In this document: piece by piece, positions 37,145 to 46,108 of the stretch | How positions within the stretch are numbered: position 1 is the stretch's first letter | Layout: every line of letters begins with the position of its first letter | Origin: Alphaproteobacteria bacterium | Lineage (GTDB): Bacteria > Pseudomonadota > Alphaproteobacteria > Oceanibaculales > Oceanibaculaceae | Assembly: GCA_018823745.1 (NCBI GenBank) | Contig: JAHJHR010000016.1 | Location: 124,001 to 188,000, forward strand | Length of the DNA: 64,000 nucleotides | Direction: 5' to 3' | Notes under the pieces: generated by a model | The model's database searches: none | What the model was told of the DNA's origin: nothing | The model's input: only the letters and a program-made list of their open reading frames with translations | Translations under genes and position numbers: made by a program

Positions 37145-38227
37145 CTACCCGGCTCGGGGAGCGCGGTTTGTAGCGGTTTCAGGCAAACCCGTCAAGCCAT
37201 CGCCAGCGGAATCTTCATCTGCCCATGCAGATAGCGTCTCACGGCCCAGAAAACGCGCGACAAGATCGCGTGCTGCCACCGCCGGCGGCAGGGTTCCATC
37301 CAGCACGCTGGCCTCCAGCGCCGGCAATGCCTCGCGCACTGCCGGGTGCTGGCGCAACGCCTGGATCAGGCTTTCTTGCACCTCGTTCCACATCCAGGCG
37401 CGGGCCTGCTCGGCCCGGCGCTGCCCGAACGCGCCCGCGGCCTGCATGGTCTCGCGGTATTGCCCGATGGTCTGCCAGATATCCGCGATGCCGGTTCCCT
37501 CCAGCGCGGAGCAGCGCAGGATCGGCGGCTTCCACAAGGCGGAGCCGGCGCGGATCAGGGCCAGCGCATTGCGGTAATCGCCAACTGCGCGGGTCGCCGC
37601 CTTCTCCATCTCGCCATCGGCCTTGTTAACGACGACCAGGTCGGCCAGTTCGACAATGCCCTTCTTGATGCCCTGCAATTCATCGCCGCCGCCGGGCAGC
37701 AGCAGCAGCACGAACATGTCGACCATATCGGCCACCGCCGTTTCCGATTGGCCGACACCGACCGTCTCGACGATCACCACGTCGAAGCCGGCGGCCTCGC
37801 AGAGCAGCATGGCCTCGCGCGTGCGCCGGGCGACGCCGCCCAGCGTACCGGCAGCCGGGGAGGGCCGGATGAAAGCGGCAGGGTTACGGGCCAGCAATTC
37901 CATCCGGGTCTTGTCGCCCAGGATCGAGCCCCGGCTGCGCGCCGAGGAGGGATCGACCGCCAGCACCGCCACCCGGCGCCCCTCGGCAATCAGATGGCCG
38001 CCGAAGGATTCGATGAAGGTGGATTTGCCGACGCCCGGCACGCCAGAAATGCCCAGCCTTATGGATTGCCCCGATTTCGGCAGCACGGCACGCAACAGCG
38101 CCTCGGCCTGGGTACGGTGATCCGGGCGGGTCGATTCGACCAGCGTGATGCCCCGCGCCAGCGCACGCCTGTCGCCCGACAGAAGGTCGGCGGCGATGGC
38201 ATCGGGATCGAAGGCGGGACCGGTCAT
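37145..38227 (-). CDS. meaB: methylmalonyl-CoA mutase-associated GTPase MeaB
   Basis: A 360-residue G3E-family GTPase that protects and reloads cobalamin-dependent methylmalonyl-CoA mutase. [12 protein letters not shown] (about 61-72) is the P-loop, [18 protein letters not shown] follows, ETVGVGQSE (about 156-164) is the switch, and VVNKADGE is the base motif. The mutase gene lies about 9 kb away at 46801, so the pair is not in one operon, but both are in this window. Confidence 0.93.
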   Translation of the reverse strand: MTGPAFDPDAIAADLLSGDRRALARGITLVESTRPDHRTQAEALLRAVLPKSGQSIRLGISGVPGVGKSTFIESFGGHLIAEGRRVAVLAVDPSSARSRGSILGDKTRMELLARNPAAFIRPSPAAGTLGGVARRTREAMLLCEAAGFDVVIVETVGVGQSETAVADMVDMFVLLLLPGGGDELQGIKKGIVELADLVVVNKADGEMEKAATRAVGDYRNALALIRAGSALWKPPILRCSALEGTGIADIWQTIGQYRETMQAAGAFGQRRAEQARAWMWNEVQESLIQALRQHPAVREALPALEASVLDGTLPPAVAARDLVARFLGRETLSAWADEDSAGDGLTGLPETATNRAPRAG

Positions 38228-38272
38228 GGTGGCAATCGGGTTTCGGGAAACGGTGCGCTCAACCCTAGCCGA

Positions 38273-38752
38273 TCACGGCTCGATGCGCACGCTGGGACCG
38301 GACAGCACCATCTTGCTCTTCACCGGCGAGGACAGCACGATCGAACTGCTGACCTGCCCGAAATGGCGAAGCTGCGCGATCACCGCTTCGAGATGAGCGG
38401 GGGAGGAGACCAGCACCTTGAACAGGAAGCTTTCCTCCCCGGTCACATGATGGCACTCGATCACCTCGCTCAGGTTGCGCGCGATCTGCGATACCTTGCC
38501 ATAGTGATCGCCCATCGTCGTCAGGCGCACAAAGGCCGTCATCGGGAAGCCCAGGCGCATCGGCTCGATGCTCGCCCGGTAGCCGCTGACGATGCCCAGA
38601 TCCTCCATCCGGCGCACCCGCTCCGCGATGGCGGGGGAGGACAGACCGACCCGGCGACCCAGCTCGCTGAAGGAAAGACGGGCGTCTTCCTGCAATGCTC
38701 GCAGCAATTGCCAGCCCACCTTGTCCAATACGCTTTCAGAATCGAAAGCCAT
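38273..38752 (-). CDS. Lrp/AsnC family transcriptional regulator
   Basis: A 159-residue regulator with an N-terminal helix-turn-helix (LLRALQEDARLSFSELGRRVGLSSPAIAERVRRME, residues about 15-50) and a C-terminal RAM ligand-binding domain (about 70-150). Lrp-type proteins respond to amino acids. It is divergent from a LysE-type exporter gene across an operator-like region, so it probably controls that exporter in response to its substrate amino acid. The start at 38752 gives the usual length. Confidence 0.9.
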   Translation of the reverse strand: MAFDSESVLDKVGWQLLRALQEDARLSFSELGRRVGLSSPAIAERVRRMEDLGIVSGYRASIEPMRLGFPMTAFVRLTTMGDHYGKVSQIARNLSEVIECHHVTGEESFLFKVLVSSPAHLEAVIAQLRHFGQVSSSIVLSSPVKSKMVLSGPSVRIEP

Positions 38753-38795
38753 ACTTTCTCTCAAGCTTAGGTTTATGGAAGATTTTTTGAGCGTA

Positions 38796-38859
38796 CTTTC
38801 AATCCACAATTCCATCAACATTTTCCACAGGCTATTGTGGAAAGTATTGTGGATGAAAG
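38796..38859. promoter_or_regulatory. nested inverted repeats between lrp-type regulator and lysE-type gene
   Basis: An inner perfect repeat TTTCCACA-ggctat-TGTGGAAA (38822-38843) is flanked by an outer pair, CTTTCAATCCACAAT (38796-38810) and ATTGTGGATGAAAG (38846-38859), which differ by one base. The four half-sites share TCCACA/TGTGGA. Such multiple half-sites fit cooperative binding by an Lrp dimer or octamer, and the location between divergent genes supports an operator. Confidence 0.7.
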
Positions 38860-38890
38860 CGGGATAGCCGTTTGTCAGGGGATGGGCGCC

Positions 38891-39508
38891 ATGGAAACGG
38901 GGTTCTTACTGAACGGGATAGCGGTCGGCTTCGCTATCGCCGCCCCGGTCGGCCCGATCGGCACGCTGTGCATCCGGCGCAGCCTGGAGGGCGGCTTCTT
39001 TGCCGGGCTGGCCATCGGGCTGGGGGCGGCACTGGCCGATGCGCTGTATGGCGTCATTGCCGCCTTCGGCCTGATGGCGCTGACCGATTTCCTGGTGCTC
39101 TGGCATGACACGCTGAAGCTGAGCGGCGGCATCTTCCTGATTCTGCTGGGCGTGCGCAGCATCCTCGTCGTCGGCGATCCCGGCCCGCCGCGGGAACGCC
39201 CGCTGCGCGCCGCCGGGCTGGCAGGCGGTCTCGCCACCAGCTTCGTGCTGACCGTGACCAACCCGGTCACCATCCTGTCCTTCGTCGCCATCTTCGCCGG
39301 CATGGGGCTGCTGCATGCCGGCGGCGAGCCATCGCAATCCATGGCCCTGGTGCTGGGCGTCTTTACCGGCTCGCTGCTGTGGTGGCTGATCCTGTCCGGC
39401 GGCGTCGGCGGGCTGCGCCGGCATATTCCCCGCGCCGCCCTGCCCTGGATCAACCGCTTCGCCGGCGCCCTGCTGATCGGCTTTGGCGCGGCCGCCATCA
39501 CCAATTGA
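38891..39508 (+). CDS. LysE family amino acid exporter
   Basis: A 205-residue inner membrane exporter with about six hydrophobic helices. The N-terminal FAIAAPVGPIGTLCIRRSL and the later TNPVTILSFVAIFAG are LysE/RhtB signatures. Homologues export lysine, homoserine, threonine or related amino acids; the substrate cannot be set here. The start at 38891 has a GGGG ribosome-like stretch upstream; an ATG at 38882 would place it too close. It is divergent from an Lrp-type regulator and is followed at 11 bases by a NUDIX gene. Confidence 0.87.
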   Translation: METGFLLNGIAVGFAIAAPVGPIGTLCIRRSLEGGFFAGLAIGLGAALADALYGVIAAFGLMALTDFLVLWHDTLKLSGGIFLILLGVRSILVVGDPGPPRERPLRAAGLAGGLATSFVLTVTNPVTILSFVAIFAGMGLLHAGGEPSQSMALVLGVFTGSLLWWLILSGGVGGLRRHIPRAALPWINRFAGALLIGFGAAAITN

Positions 39509-39519
39509 GGGGAGCGCAA

Positions 39520-39915
39520 ATGGCCGGTCCGGTTTTCCCTGTTTCCGTGAAAGGCGTGATCCTGCATCGCGGCGAGGTCATCCTGCTGAAGAACGAGCGC
39601 GGCGAATGGGAATTGCCGGGCGGCAGGCTGGAGCCGGGAGAACAGCCGCAGGCCTGCCTGCACCGCGAAATCTTCGAGGAGTTGTATCTCGATGTCGCCA
39701 TCGGCCCGTTGCTGGAGTGCTGGAACTACCCCATCGCCCAGGCCGGCAAGGAGGTGGTGATTATCGCCTATCTATGCCGGCTGAAACACGATCTGGGCGC
39801 GCTCAGCTTCAGCCATGAACATCACGATGTCGGGCTGTTCCCGACCGATTCCCTAACGGACCTGCCGTTGCCGGAAGGCTATCGGCAGGCCATCGGGAAA
39901 GCGGCCGGGCTGTAG
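39520..39915 (+). CDS. NUDIX hydrolase
   Basis: A 131-residue pyrophosphohydrolase. The Nudix box reads G-x5-E-x7-R-E-x-x-E-E (GGRLEPGEQPQACLHREIFEEL, about 31-52), with Tyr in place of the conserved Gly after the second EE. The substrate cannot be predicted. The start at 39520 follows a GGGGAG ribosome site. It follows the LysE-type gene at 11 bases, so may be co-transcribed, and converges on the aminotransferase gene. Confidence 0.85.
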   Translation: MAGPVFPVSVKGVILHRGEVILLKNERGEWELPGGRLEPGEQPQACLHREIFEELYLDVAIGPLLECWNYPIAQAGKEVVIIAYLCRLKHDLGALSFSHEHHDVGLFPTDSLTDLPLPEGYRQAIGKAAGL

Positions 39916-39919
39916 TGCC

Positions 39920-40759
39920 TCAGGCACCGTGGGCGAAGTCCCAATACAGGTCGCGGGCGCGCTGGTAGATCGGGCCGGGCTGCAGGCTGCGGCCATTGAT
40001 GCCGGTGCAGGGCTGGACCTTGGCGTAATTGCCGGTCGAGAACACCTCGTCGGCATCCAGCAATTCCTTCACCGTCAGCTGCGCCTCATGCACGGTGATG
40101 CCGGCCCCGCGCAGCAGCTTGATGACGCGCTGGCGGGTGATGCCGTTCAGGAAACAGCCATTCGGCGCCGGGGTGATGACCTGGCCGTCCTTCACCGCGA
40201 ACAGATTGGCGGTGGCGAATTCCGCGACATTGCCGATCTGGTCCAGGATCACGGCATTCTCGAAGCCGCTCTCGCGGGCCAGCCGCATGGCCCGGCCGCT
40301 GTTCGGATACAGGCAGGAAGCCTTGGCATCCGTCGGCGCACTCTCCGGCGTCGCCCGGCGGTAGGGCGAGATCATGGCGCTGGAGGGGGCCGTCGGGTCC
40401 GGCATCGGCGATTCATAGACCGACAGCATGAAGCGGGTCGAGGCCGGGTCCGGGTCGATCCAGCCGGTTTCGGCGAAGAACATCGGCCGGATATAGAGCT
40501 GCGTGCCGCTGGGGAATTTGCGCACGCCCTCGGCGCACAGTTCCAGCACTTCGCCAGCCGTCAGCGGCGCGCACAGGCCCATCGCCTTGGCCGAACGGAT
40601 CGAGCGTTCGCAATGCAGGTCCAGATCAGGCGTCACACCGTCGAAAGCGCGCGCGCCGTCGAAGACGATTCCCGACAGCCATGTGGCATGGCTGAGCGGA
40701 CCCAGCACCGGCGGATTGCCGTCATGCCACTTGCCGTCCACATAGCTGTAAGCCTGCAT
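39920..40759 (-). CDS. class IV aminotransferase (branched-chain type)
   Basis: A 279-residue PLP enzyme. SYVDGKWHDGNPPVLGPLSHATWLSG at the start, VFDGARAF, a D-x-K segment DAKASCLYPNSGRA that carries the PLP lysine, and E-F-A-T-A-N-L-F near 190 are typical of the BCAT/D-amino acid aminotransferase fold. GITRQRVIKLLR follows. The substrate is probably branched-chain amino acids, with lesser certainty. A start at 40759 fits the fold; a longer reading adds an unlikely leader. Confidence 0.85.
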   Translation of the reverse strand: MQAYSYVDGKWHDGNPPVLGPLSHATWLSGIVFDGARAFDGVTPDLDLHCERSIRSAKAMGLCAPLTAGEVLELCAEGVRKFPSGTQLYIRPMFFAETGWIDPDPASTRFMLSVYESPMPDPTAPSSAMISPYRRATPESAPTDAKASCLYPNSGRAMRLARESGFENAVILDQIGNVAEFATANLFAVKDGQVITPAPNGCFLNGITRQRVIKLLRGAGITVHEAQLTVKELLDADEVFSTGNYAKVQPCTGINGRSLQPGPIYQRARDLYWDFAHGA

Positions 40760-40856
40760 CGGTCGATTCTCCTGAAACCATCTTGTTTTTGTGTCGCCAG
40801 CATAGACCGGGATATCGGGCGAGGCCAAGTCATGCCAGCCCCGACAGATGGTCGCA

Positions 40857-41057
40857 TCACTCCGCCTGCTCCAGCATGGCCCGGTAAACCCGCGCCACCA
40901 CCTCCTGCGGCAAGCCGCAGACAGCTGCCCCCGCCTGCAGCATGACCGGGCTGGGAGTCCAGGGCACCACGGTCAGCCCGAGGGAATCGAGGGTCGCCAC
41001 AGCCTCAAGCGCCGCCTCCAGCGCAGCGGAATGGCTCATCACCTCATCGTCCTGCAT
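40857..41057 (-). CDS. small hypothetical protein
   Basis: A 66-residue helical, acidic protein (MQDDEVMSHSAALEAALEAVAT...) I do not recognise. It lies on the same strand as the aminotransferase gene and about 100 bases upstream of it. GAAGGA is 8 bases before the ATG, a fair ribosome site, which is the main support for coding. Confidence 0.5.
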   Translation of the reverse strand: MQDDEVMSHSAALEAALEAVATLDSLGLTVVPWTPSPVMLQAGAAVCGLPQEVVARVYRAMLEQAE

Positions 41058-41143
41058 GAAAATTCCTTCTTTGCCGACAGCCGCTGCGCTGTTGGCAATG
41101 CCTGCACTTGCCCGATTCGGGTGGTTTAACTACTGTCGCGCCA

Positions 41144-41500
41144 ATGGCGACGAGGATCATCTATACCATGGCGCGAAATGTCGACTGGCGTGAAGCCGAG
41201 ACGCATGGCGCCTATCAGGGTTCGACCAATGACAGGGCCGACGGCTTCATCCATTTCTCCACCGCCGCGCAGGTGGTTGCCAGCGCCGCCAAGCATCGCG
41301 CCGGAGAGACCGACCTGCTGCTGGTGGCGGTCGAATCGGACAGGCTTGGCGCGGCGCTGAAATGGGAGCCGGCGCGTGGCGGCCAGCTTTTCCCGCATCT
41401 CTATGCCGCCTTGTCGCTGAATGATGTGTTGTGGGCCAAGCCGCTGCCGCTGGGCAGTGACGGGCAGCATTTGTTTCCGGCTTTCGAGGATAAGTGCTGA
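41144..41500 (+). CDS. DUF952 family protein
   Basis: A 118-residue protein of the DUF952 family (PF06108). It has ATRIIYTMARNVDWREAETHGAYQGS, DGFIHFSTAAQV, then LLLVAVESDRLG, then FPHLYAALSLNDV, a layout typical for this small family of unknown biochemical role. The start at 41144 is the one before the conserved strand. The stop overlaps pyrD by one base (TGATG), as is often seen for DUF952 near pyrD. Confidence 0.85.
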   Translation: MATRIIYTMARNVDWREAETHGAYQGSTNDRADGFIHFSTAAQVVASAAKHRAGETDLLLVAVESDRLGAALKWEPARGGQLFPHLYAALSLNDVLWAKPLPLGSDGQHLFPAFEDKC

Positions 41501-42561
41501 TGGATATCGGCTCCCTGGCCCTTCCCCTGCTCCGCCTGCTGCCGCCGGAAACGGCGCATGACGCGACGATACGCGCGCTGGCCTGCGGCCTGGCGCCCCG
41601 CACAACAATGGCGGATGACCCGATTCTGGGTCTCGATCTGTGGGGTCGGCGGTTTGCCAACCCGATCGGCCTGGCCGCCGGCTTCGACAAGAATGCCCAG
41701 GCCTTCCGCGCCATATTGGCCATGGGATTCGGCTTCACCGAAATCGGCACGGTCACGCCGCGCCCGCAGGAGGGCAATCCGAAGCCCCGGCTGTTCCGGC
41801 TGGCCGAGGATGGCGCGGTGATCAACCGCATGGGTTTCAACAATCAGGGGCTGGCGGCAGTGCGCCGCCGGCTGGAAGGCGGCTGGACCGGGATCCTCGG
41901 GGCCAATATCGGGAAGAACAAGGACAGCACCGACGCCGTCGCCGATTATGTGCTGGGCGCGCGCGCCTTCGCCCCGCTGGCCGATTATCTGGTGATCAAT
42001 GTCTCCTCGCCGAACACGCCGGGGCTGCGCGACCTGCAACGCCGTGAACCGCTGCTGGAACTGGCCCGCGCGGTGCGGGCCGAGCGCGATGCGGCATCCG
42101 GCGACATCCCGCCCCCGCCCTTGCTGCTGAAAGTCGCCCCCGACCTCGACGAAGCGCAGATCGAGGATGTGGCCGAGGTGGCGCTGTCGGCCCCGGTCGA
42201 TGGCGTGATCATCTCCAACACCACCATCGCACGGCCGGAAACGCTGCGCTCGCCCCACCGGGCCGAGGCTGGCGGCCTGAGCGGCGCGCCGCTGCTCGCG
42301 CCCTCGATCGAGGTTCTGCGCCGGATCGCCCAACTGACCGGCGGCCGGATGCCGCTTGTCGGTGTCGGCGGCATTGCCAGCGGGGCGGATGCCTATGCCA
42401 AGATCAAGGCCGGCGCCTCGCTGGTACAGCTTTACTCCGCTCTGGTCTATCATGGCCCCGGCCTGCTGCCCCGCCTGAAGCGGGATCTGGCCGATCTGCT
42501 GCGCGCCGATGGATTTGACAGCATCACCTCCGCCATCGGCGTCGAAGCGGGCCGATCATGA
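41500..42561 (+). CDS. pyrD: quinone-dependent dihydroorotate dehydrogenase
   Basis: A 353-residue membrane-associated flavoenzyme oxidising dihydroorotate to orotate, class 2. An N-terminal extension with a membrane-touching helix (about 1-25) precedes the TIM barrel. GRRFANPIGLAAGFDKNAQ, TVTPRPQEGNPKPRLFRL, NRMGFNNQG, NVSSPNTPGLRDLQ (with the catalytic Ser), and VGVGGIASG are all present. The start is at 41500, overlapping the DUF952 stop. Confidence 0.95.
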   Translation: MDIGSLALPLLRLLPPETAHDATIRALACGLAPRTTMADDPILGLDLWGRRFANPIGLAAGFDKNAQAFRAILAMGFGFTEIGTVTPRPQEGNPKPRLFRLAEDGAVINRMGFNNQGLAAVRRRLEGGWTGILGANIGKNKDSTDAVADYVLGARAFAPLADYLVINVSSPNTPGLRDLQRREPLLELARAVRAERDAASGDIPPPPLLLKVAPDLDEAQIEDVAEVALSAPVDGVIISNTTIARPETLRSPHRAEAGGLSGAPLLAPSIEVLRRIAQLTGGRMPLVGVGGIASGADAYAKIKAGASLVQLYSALVYHGPGLLPRLKRDLADLLRADGFDSITSAIGVEAGRS

Positions 42562-43831
42562 CAAAGGAAAACCGGCGATCTTCCTCCATCTCCTCATAGC
42601 GCTGGCCTATCTCGGCCTTGCGGCGGCGGTCCTGCTGCTGGGGCCGCGCTATGCCATGGTGCTGATCGACCCGGTGCCGCTGTTCATGCTGCTGGCCGTG
42701 GTGATCGTCCTGCTGGGCATCATCCTTCATGCCGGTGTCGTGCTGCGGGCCCGGATCGGCCGGCAGAGCCGCCAGTTCTCCGCCCTGCACCGCGAGGTGA
42801 AGGCGCTGCGCAGCGGCATCGAGATCGCCCTGCAGAAGCTGGAGACGCTGGAAGGCACGTCGCCGCCCGACAGCGAGCCGGGACGCGACCTGAACGAGGT
42901 GGTCGCCGAGGTTCGCGTGCTGCAAAGCCTGATCGAGGAGCTGTGGACCAAGCGCGAGGCCTCTGCCGGACACGCCGACGATACGGCCGAAACCGCCGAG
43001 GCCGAGATCCTGCCGCCCAAGCAAAAGACCCGGCAGGCCGTCCTGGCCGGCCGCGAAAGCAGCACCGACGACCCGATGCTGTCAGCCCGCGAGATTCTGG
43101 AGATCGTCCGCGAGGGGCTGCGCAACAACCGCATCGAATTGATGATGCAACCCATCGTCACCTTGCCGCAGCGCCGCGTGGCACATTACGAGTGCCTGTC
43201 GCGCATCCGCACCAAGAGCGGGTTGCTGATCACCCCCAGCCATTATATCGGTCTGGCCGAGGAAGAAGGGCTGATCGGCGCCATCGACAATATGACGCTG
43301 TTCCGGCTGGTCCAGCATGTGCGGCGGCACCGCCCGCCCGCGCCGGATGGCCGGTTCTTCTGCAACATCTCGATCCATTCGCTGGCCGATGCGGGTTTCT
43401 TCAAGCAGTTCCTGGAATTCCTGACGGCCAATGCCTCGCTGTCGAAATCCATCGTCTTCGAATTCAGCCAGGCCAATTTCCCGGCGGTCGGCGATGTTGC
43501 GCGCGACAATATGTTGAGCATGGCGGCGGCCGGATACCGATTCTCGCTGGACCATGTCGAGAATCTCGATATAGACCCGGAGGAATATGCCGCCCTCGGT
43601 TTTAAATTCCTGAAAATCGAGTCCGGTCTGCTGCTGTCCTATGCCGAGCATGAGCCGCCCTTGCTCGATATCGGCCTGCTGAAAGGGGCGCTCGACCGCG
43701 TCGCCATCGATCTGATCGTCGACAAGGTAGAGAGCGAGGCGCTATTGCTGCGCGTGCTGGACCACCCCATCGATTTCGGCCAGGGCTATCTGTTCGGCGG
43801 CCCGCAGGTCGATGGCAAATCGGCGCGCTGA
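42509..43831 (+). CDS. EAL-domain protein with two membrane helices and degenerate active site
   Basis: A 440-residue protein: two membrane helices (about 22-45 and 51-78), a coiled-coil-like stretch (about 85-150), a disordered linker, then an EAL domain (about 190-435). The EAL motif reads ECL, the DDFG motif reads LDHV and the AEGVE motif reads VDKVE, although N286, E318, K369 and GQGYLFG are kept. It is therefore probably a c-di-GMP receptor or an inactive phosphodiesterase. The 42509 start overlaps pyrD by 53 bases and has no ribosome site. An ATG at 42558 overlaps the pyrD stop as ATGA, but is one frame off (see findings). Confidence 0.72.
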   Translation: MDLTASPPPSASKRADHDKGKPAIFLHLLIALAYLGLAAAVLLLGPRYAMVLIDPVPLFMLLAVVIVLLGIILHAGVVLRARIGRQSRQFSALHREVKALRSGIEIALQKLETLEGTSPPDSEPGRDLNEVVAEVRVLQSLIEELWTKREASAGHADDTAETAEAEILPPKQKTRQAVLAGRESSTDDPMLSAREILEIVREGLRNNRIELMMQPIVTLPQRRVAHYECLSRIRTKSGLLITPSHYIGLAEEEGLIGAIDNMTLFRLVQHVRRHRPPAPDGRFFCNISIHSLADAGFFKQFLEFLTANASLSKSIVFEFSQANFPAVGDVARDNMLSMAAAGYRFSLDHVENLDIDPEEYAALGFKFLKIESGLLLSYAEHEPPLLDIGLLKGALDRVAIDLIVDKVESEALLLRVLDHPIDFGQGYLFGGPQVDGKSAR

Positions 43832-43861
43832 TTTTTTCTTCCTTCTTTTTACCGGTGCCTC

Positions 43862-44749
43862 ATGTCCGTTTCGATTCCCCCCATTCCCCTCCTGTCCGGC
43901 GTCGGCGCCATTGCCGATCAGTTTGACGGCTTCATCCTGGATGTCTGGGGCGTGCTGTATGATGGCGGCAAGGCCTATCCCGGTGTCGTCGATTGCCTGG
44001 AACGGCTGAAGGATGCCGGCAAGCGCGTCGTCGTGCTGTCGAACGCGCCGCGCCGCTCGACCGTGCTGATCGACCGGCTGACCGGGCTGGGCATTGCGCG
44101 CCATCTCTATGACGAGGTCCACACCTCGGGCGAGGAGACCTTCATCGCGCTGCGCGACCGGCCGGACGCATTCCACAAGAGCCTGGGCACCACCTGCATC
44201 GACACCGGCGGCGACCGTTTCCTGGGCCTGGTCGATGGTAGCGGTGTTTCCCTCGTGGAGAGTGTGGAGGACGCCTCCTTCGTGCTGGCGAACGGGCCGC
44301 TGGACGGTACCGACAGCATCGAGATGTATGATGATCTGCTGCAACGCAGCCTGGAGCGCGGCCTGCCGATGCTGTGCGCGAATCCCGATCTGGAAGTGCT
44401 GCATGAGGGCGAACGCCATCTCTGCGCCGGCTCCATCGGCGCACGCTACGAGGCGATGGGCGGCCGGGTGCAGCATTACGGCAAGCCGCATGCGCCGGTC
44501 TATGAGCGCTGCCTGAAGCTGCTGGGCGTCGCGGATCGCAGCCGTATCCTGGCAGTCGGCGACAATCTGGAAACCGATGTGCGCGGCGGGCGCCTGCAGG
44601 GCACCGGCTCGCTGCTGATCGCCGGCGGCATTCATTGCAACCTGTTGGATATCACCATGGGCGAAGTGCCGGACACCGCGAAGCTGGACGCGCTCTATGC
44701 CCGCTATGGCGAGCGGCCGACGGCGACAATTCCGGCGTTTGCGTGGTAA
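43862..44749 (+). CDS. HAD-superfamily hydrolase, TIGR01459 (subfamily IIA)
   Basis: A 295-residue HAD hydrolase. The first motif is DxWGVLYDGGKAYPG (DVWGVLYD, where the nucleophile Asp and the following W differ slightly from DxDxT), then VVVLSNAPRR, then the cap, and GKPHAPVYE and AVGDNLETDVRGG at the C-terminal half. This matches the TIGR01459 group, whose substrate is unknown, within the NagD-like family. It lies 31 bases after the EAL gene and 5 bases before the methyltransferase gene. Confidence 0.85.
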   Translation: MSVSIPPIPLLSGVGAIADQFDGFILDVWGVLYDGGKAYPGVVDCLERLKDAGKRVVVLSNAPRRSTVLIDRLTGLGIARHLYDEVHTSGEETFIALRDRPDAFHKSLGTTCIDTGGDRFLGLVDGSGVSLVESVEDASFVLANGPLDGTDSIEMYDDLLQRSLERGLPMLCANPDLEVLHEGERHLCAGSIGARYEAMGGRVQHYGKPHAPVYERCLKLLGVADRSRILAVGDNLETDVRGGRLQGTGSLLIAGGIHCNLLDITMGEVPDTAKLDALYARYGERPTATIPAFAW

Positions 44750-44753
44750 TGGC

Positions 44754-46106
44754 ATGACCCCCGGCGCCCGCATTACCGCCGCCATCGAGGTGCTGGAGAT
44801 CATCCGCGCCGGCGATACGCTGGCCCCTGCCGATTCGGTGCTGGGCGATTATCTGCGCCAGCGCCGCTATATCGGCAGCAAGGACCGCACCGCCATCTCC
44901 TCGATGATCTACGGCCTGTATCGCCATCGCGCCCGGATCGGCTGGTGGCTGGACCACGCCCGCAGCAAGCCACGGCCGCGCACGCTGATCATCGCCATGC
45001 TGCTGCTGGTCGAGCGCATGGACGCCAGGCAGCTGCGCGCGCTGTTCGATGCCTATCACTACAATCCGGCGGTGCTGGAAAAGCCGGAATCAACGCTGGT
45101 CGATCGGCTGGAAGGCCAGCCGATCAACCATCCCGACATGCCCGAGGCGGTGCAGGGCGAATGCCCGGCCTGGGCCGAGGCCGGTTTGCGCGCGGCGCTC
45201 GGCGAGCGCTTCATGGAAGAACTCCAGGCGCTGAACCAGGAGGCCGCGACCGATCTGCGCGTGAACACACTGGTCGGCAGCCGGGAAGACGCGATTGCGG
45301 CGCTGGCCGCCGACGACATCTTCGCCAAGCCGTCGCTCTATTCGCCCATCGGCCTGCGCGTGTCGGGCCGTCCGGCGCTTGGCGGCACCAAGGCGCTGAC
45401 CTCCGGCCTGATCGAGGTGCAGGATGAAGGCTCCCAGATGCTCGCCCTGCTGGTCGGCGCCGAACCCGGCATGCAGGTGGTGGATTTCTGCGCCGGGGCC
45501 GGCGGCAAGACCCTTGCACTGGCCGCCCAGATGCAGAACAAAGGCCGCATCATCGCCTGCGACGTGAATGAAAGACGGCTCGACCGGCTGGCGCTGCGCC
45601 AGCGCCGGGCAGCCGCACATAACATTGAGCGTCGCCCGCTGGCCAGTGAGCGCGACCCCTGGGTGAAGCGCCATAAGGACCGCTTCGAACGCGTACTCGT
45701 CGATGCGCCCTGCACCGGCACCGGCACCTGGCGGCGCAATCCCGACGCCAAATGGGGCCGGGGCGGCGTCGATCTGGCGGAGCTGACTGCGTTGCAGGCG
45801 GAAATCCTGGACAGTGCGGCGCGGCTGGTAAAGCCCGGCGGCCGGCTGGTCTATGCCACTTGCTCCCTACTGGCGGCGGAGAATGAGGATCAGGTGGCCG
45901 GCTTTCTGGCGAACCATGCCGATTTCCGGCTGGTGCCGCTGACCGAGGCCTGGCGCCAGATAACGGGCACCGAGCCACCAGCCGATGCCGATATTGGCGG
46001 CTATCTGCGTCTCAGCCCGGCCCGCCATGGCACTGACGGCTTTGTCGCCGCCGTGCTGGAACGCGCACCCGTCGAGGCACCCGTCGAGGCACCCGGCGAG
46101 AAATAG
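44754..46106 (+). CDS. RsmB/NOP-type class I SAM-dependent RNA methyltransferase
   Basis: A 450-residue enzyme for rRNA 5-methylcytosine. The N-terminal NusB-like domain (about 5-140) is followed by the SAM fold: VQDEGSQMLAL, VVDFCAGAGGKTLALA (motif I), DAPCTGTGTWRRNPD with the first catalytic Cys and VYATCSLLAAENEDQ with the second. The C-terminal few residues are a Pro/Glu tail. It follows the HAD gene by 5 bases and converges on the RHH gene. The precise target cytosine is not known. Confidence 0.88.
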   Translation: MTPGARITAAIEVLEIIRAGDTLAPADSVLGDYLRQRRYIGSKDRTAISSMIYGLYRHRARIGWWLDHARSKPRPRTLIIAMLLLVERMDARQLRALFDAYHYNPAVLEKPESTLVDRLEGQPINHPDMPEAVQGECPAWAEAGLRAALGERFMEELQALNQEAATDLRVNTLVGSREDAIAALAADDIFAKPSLYSPIGLRVSGRPALGGTKALTSGLIEVQDEGSQMLALLVGAEPGMQVVDFCAGAGGKTLALAAQMQNKGRIIACDVNERRLDRLALRQRRAAAHNIERRPLASERDPWVKRHKDRFERVLVDAPCTGTGTWRRNPDAKWGRGGVDLAELTALQAEILDSAARLVKPGGRLVYATCSLLAAENEDQVAGFLANHADFRLVPLTEAWRQITGTEPPADADIGGYLRLSPARHGTDGFVAAVLERAPVEAPVEAPGEK

Positions 46107-46108
46107 GG

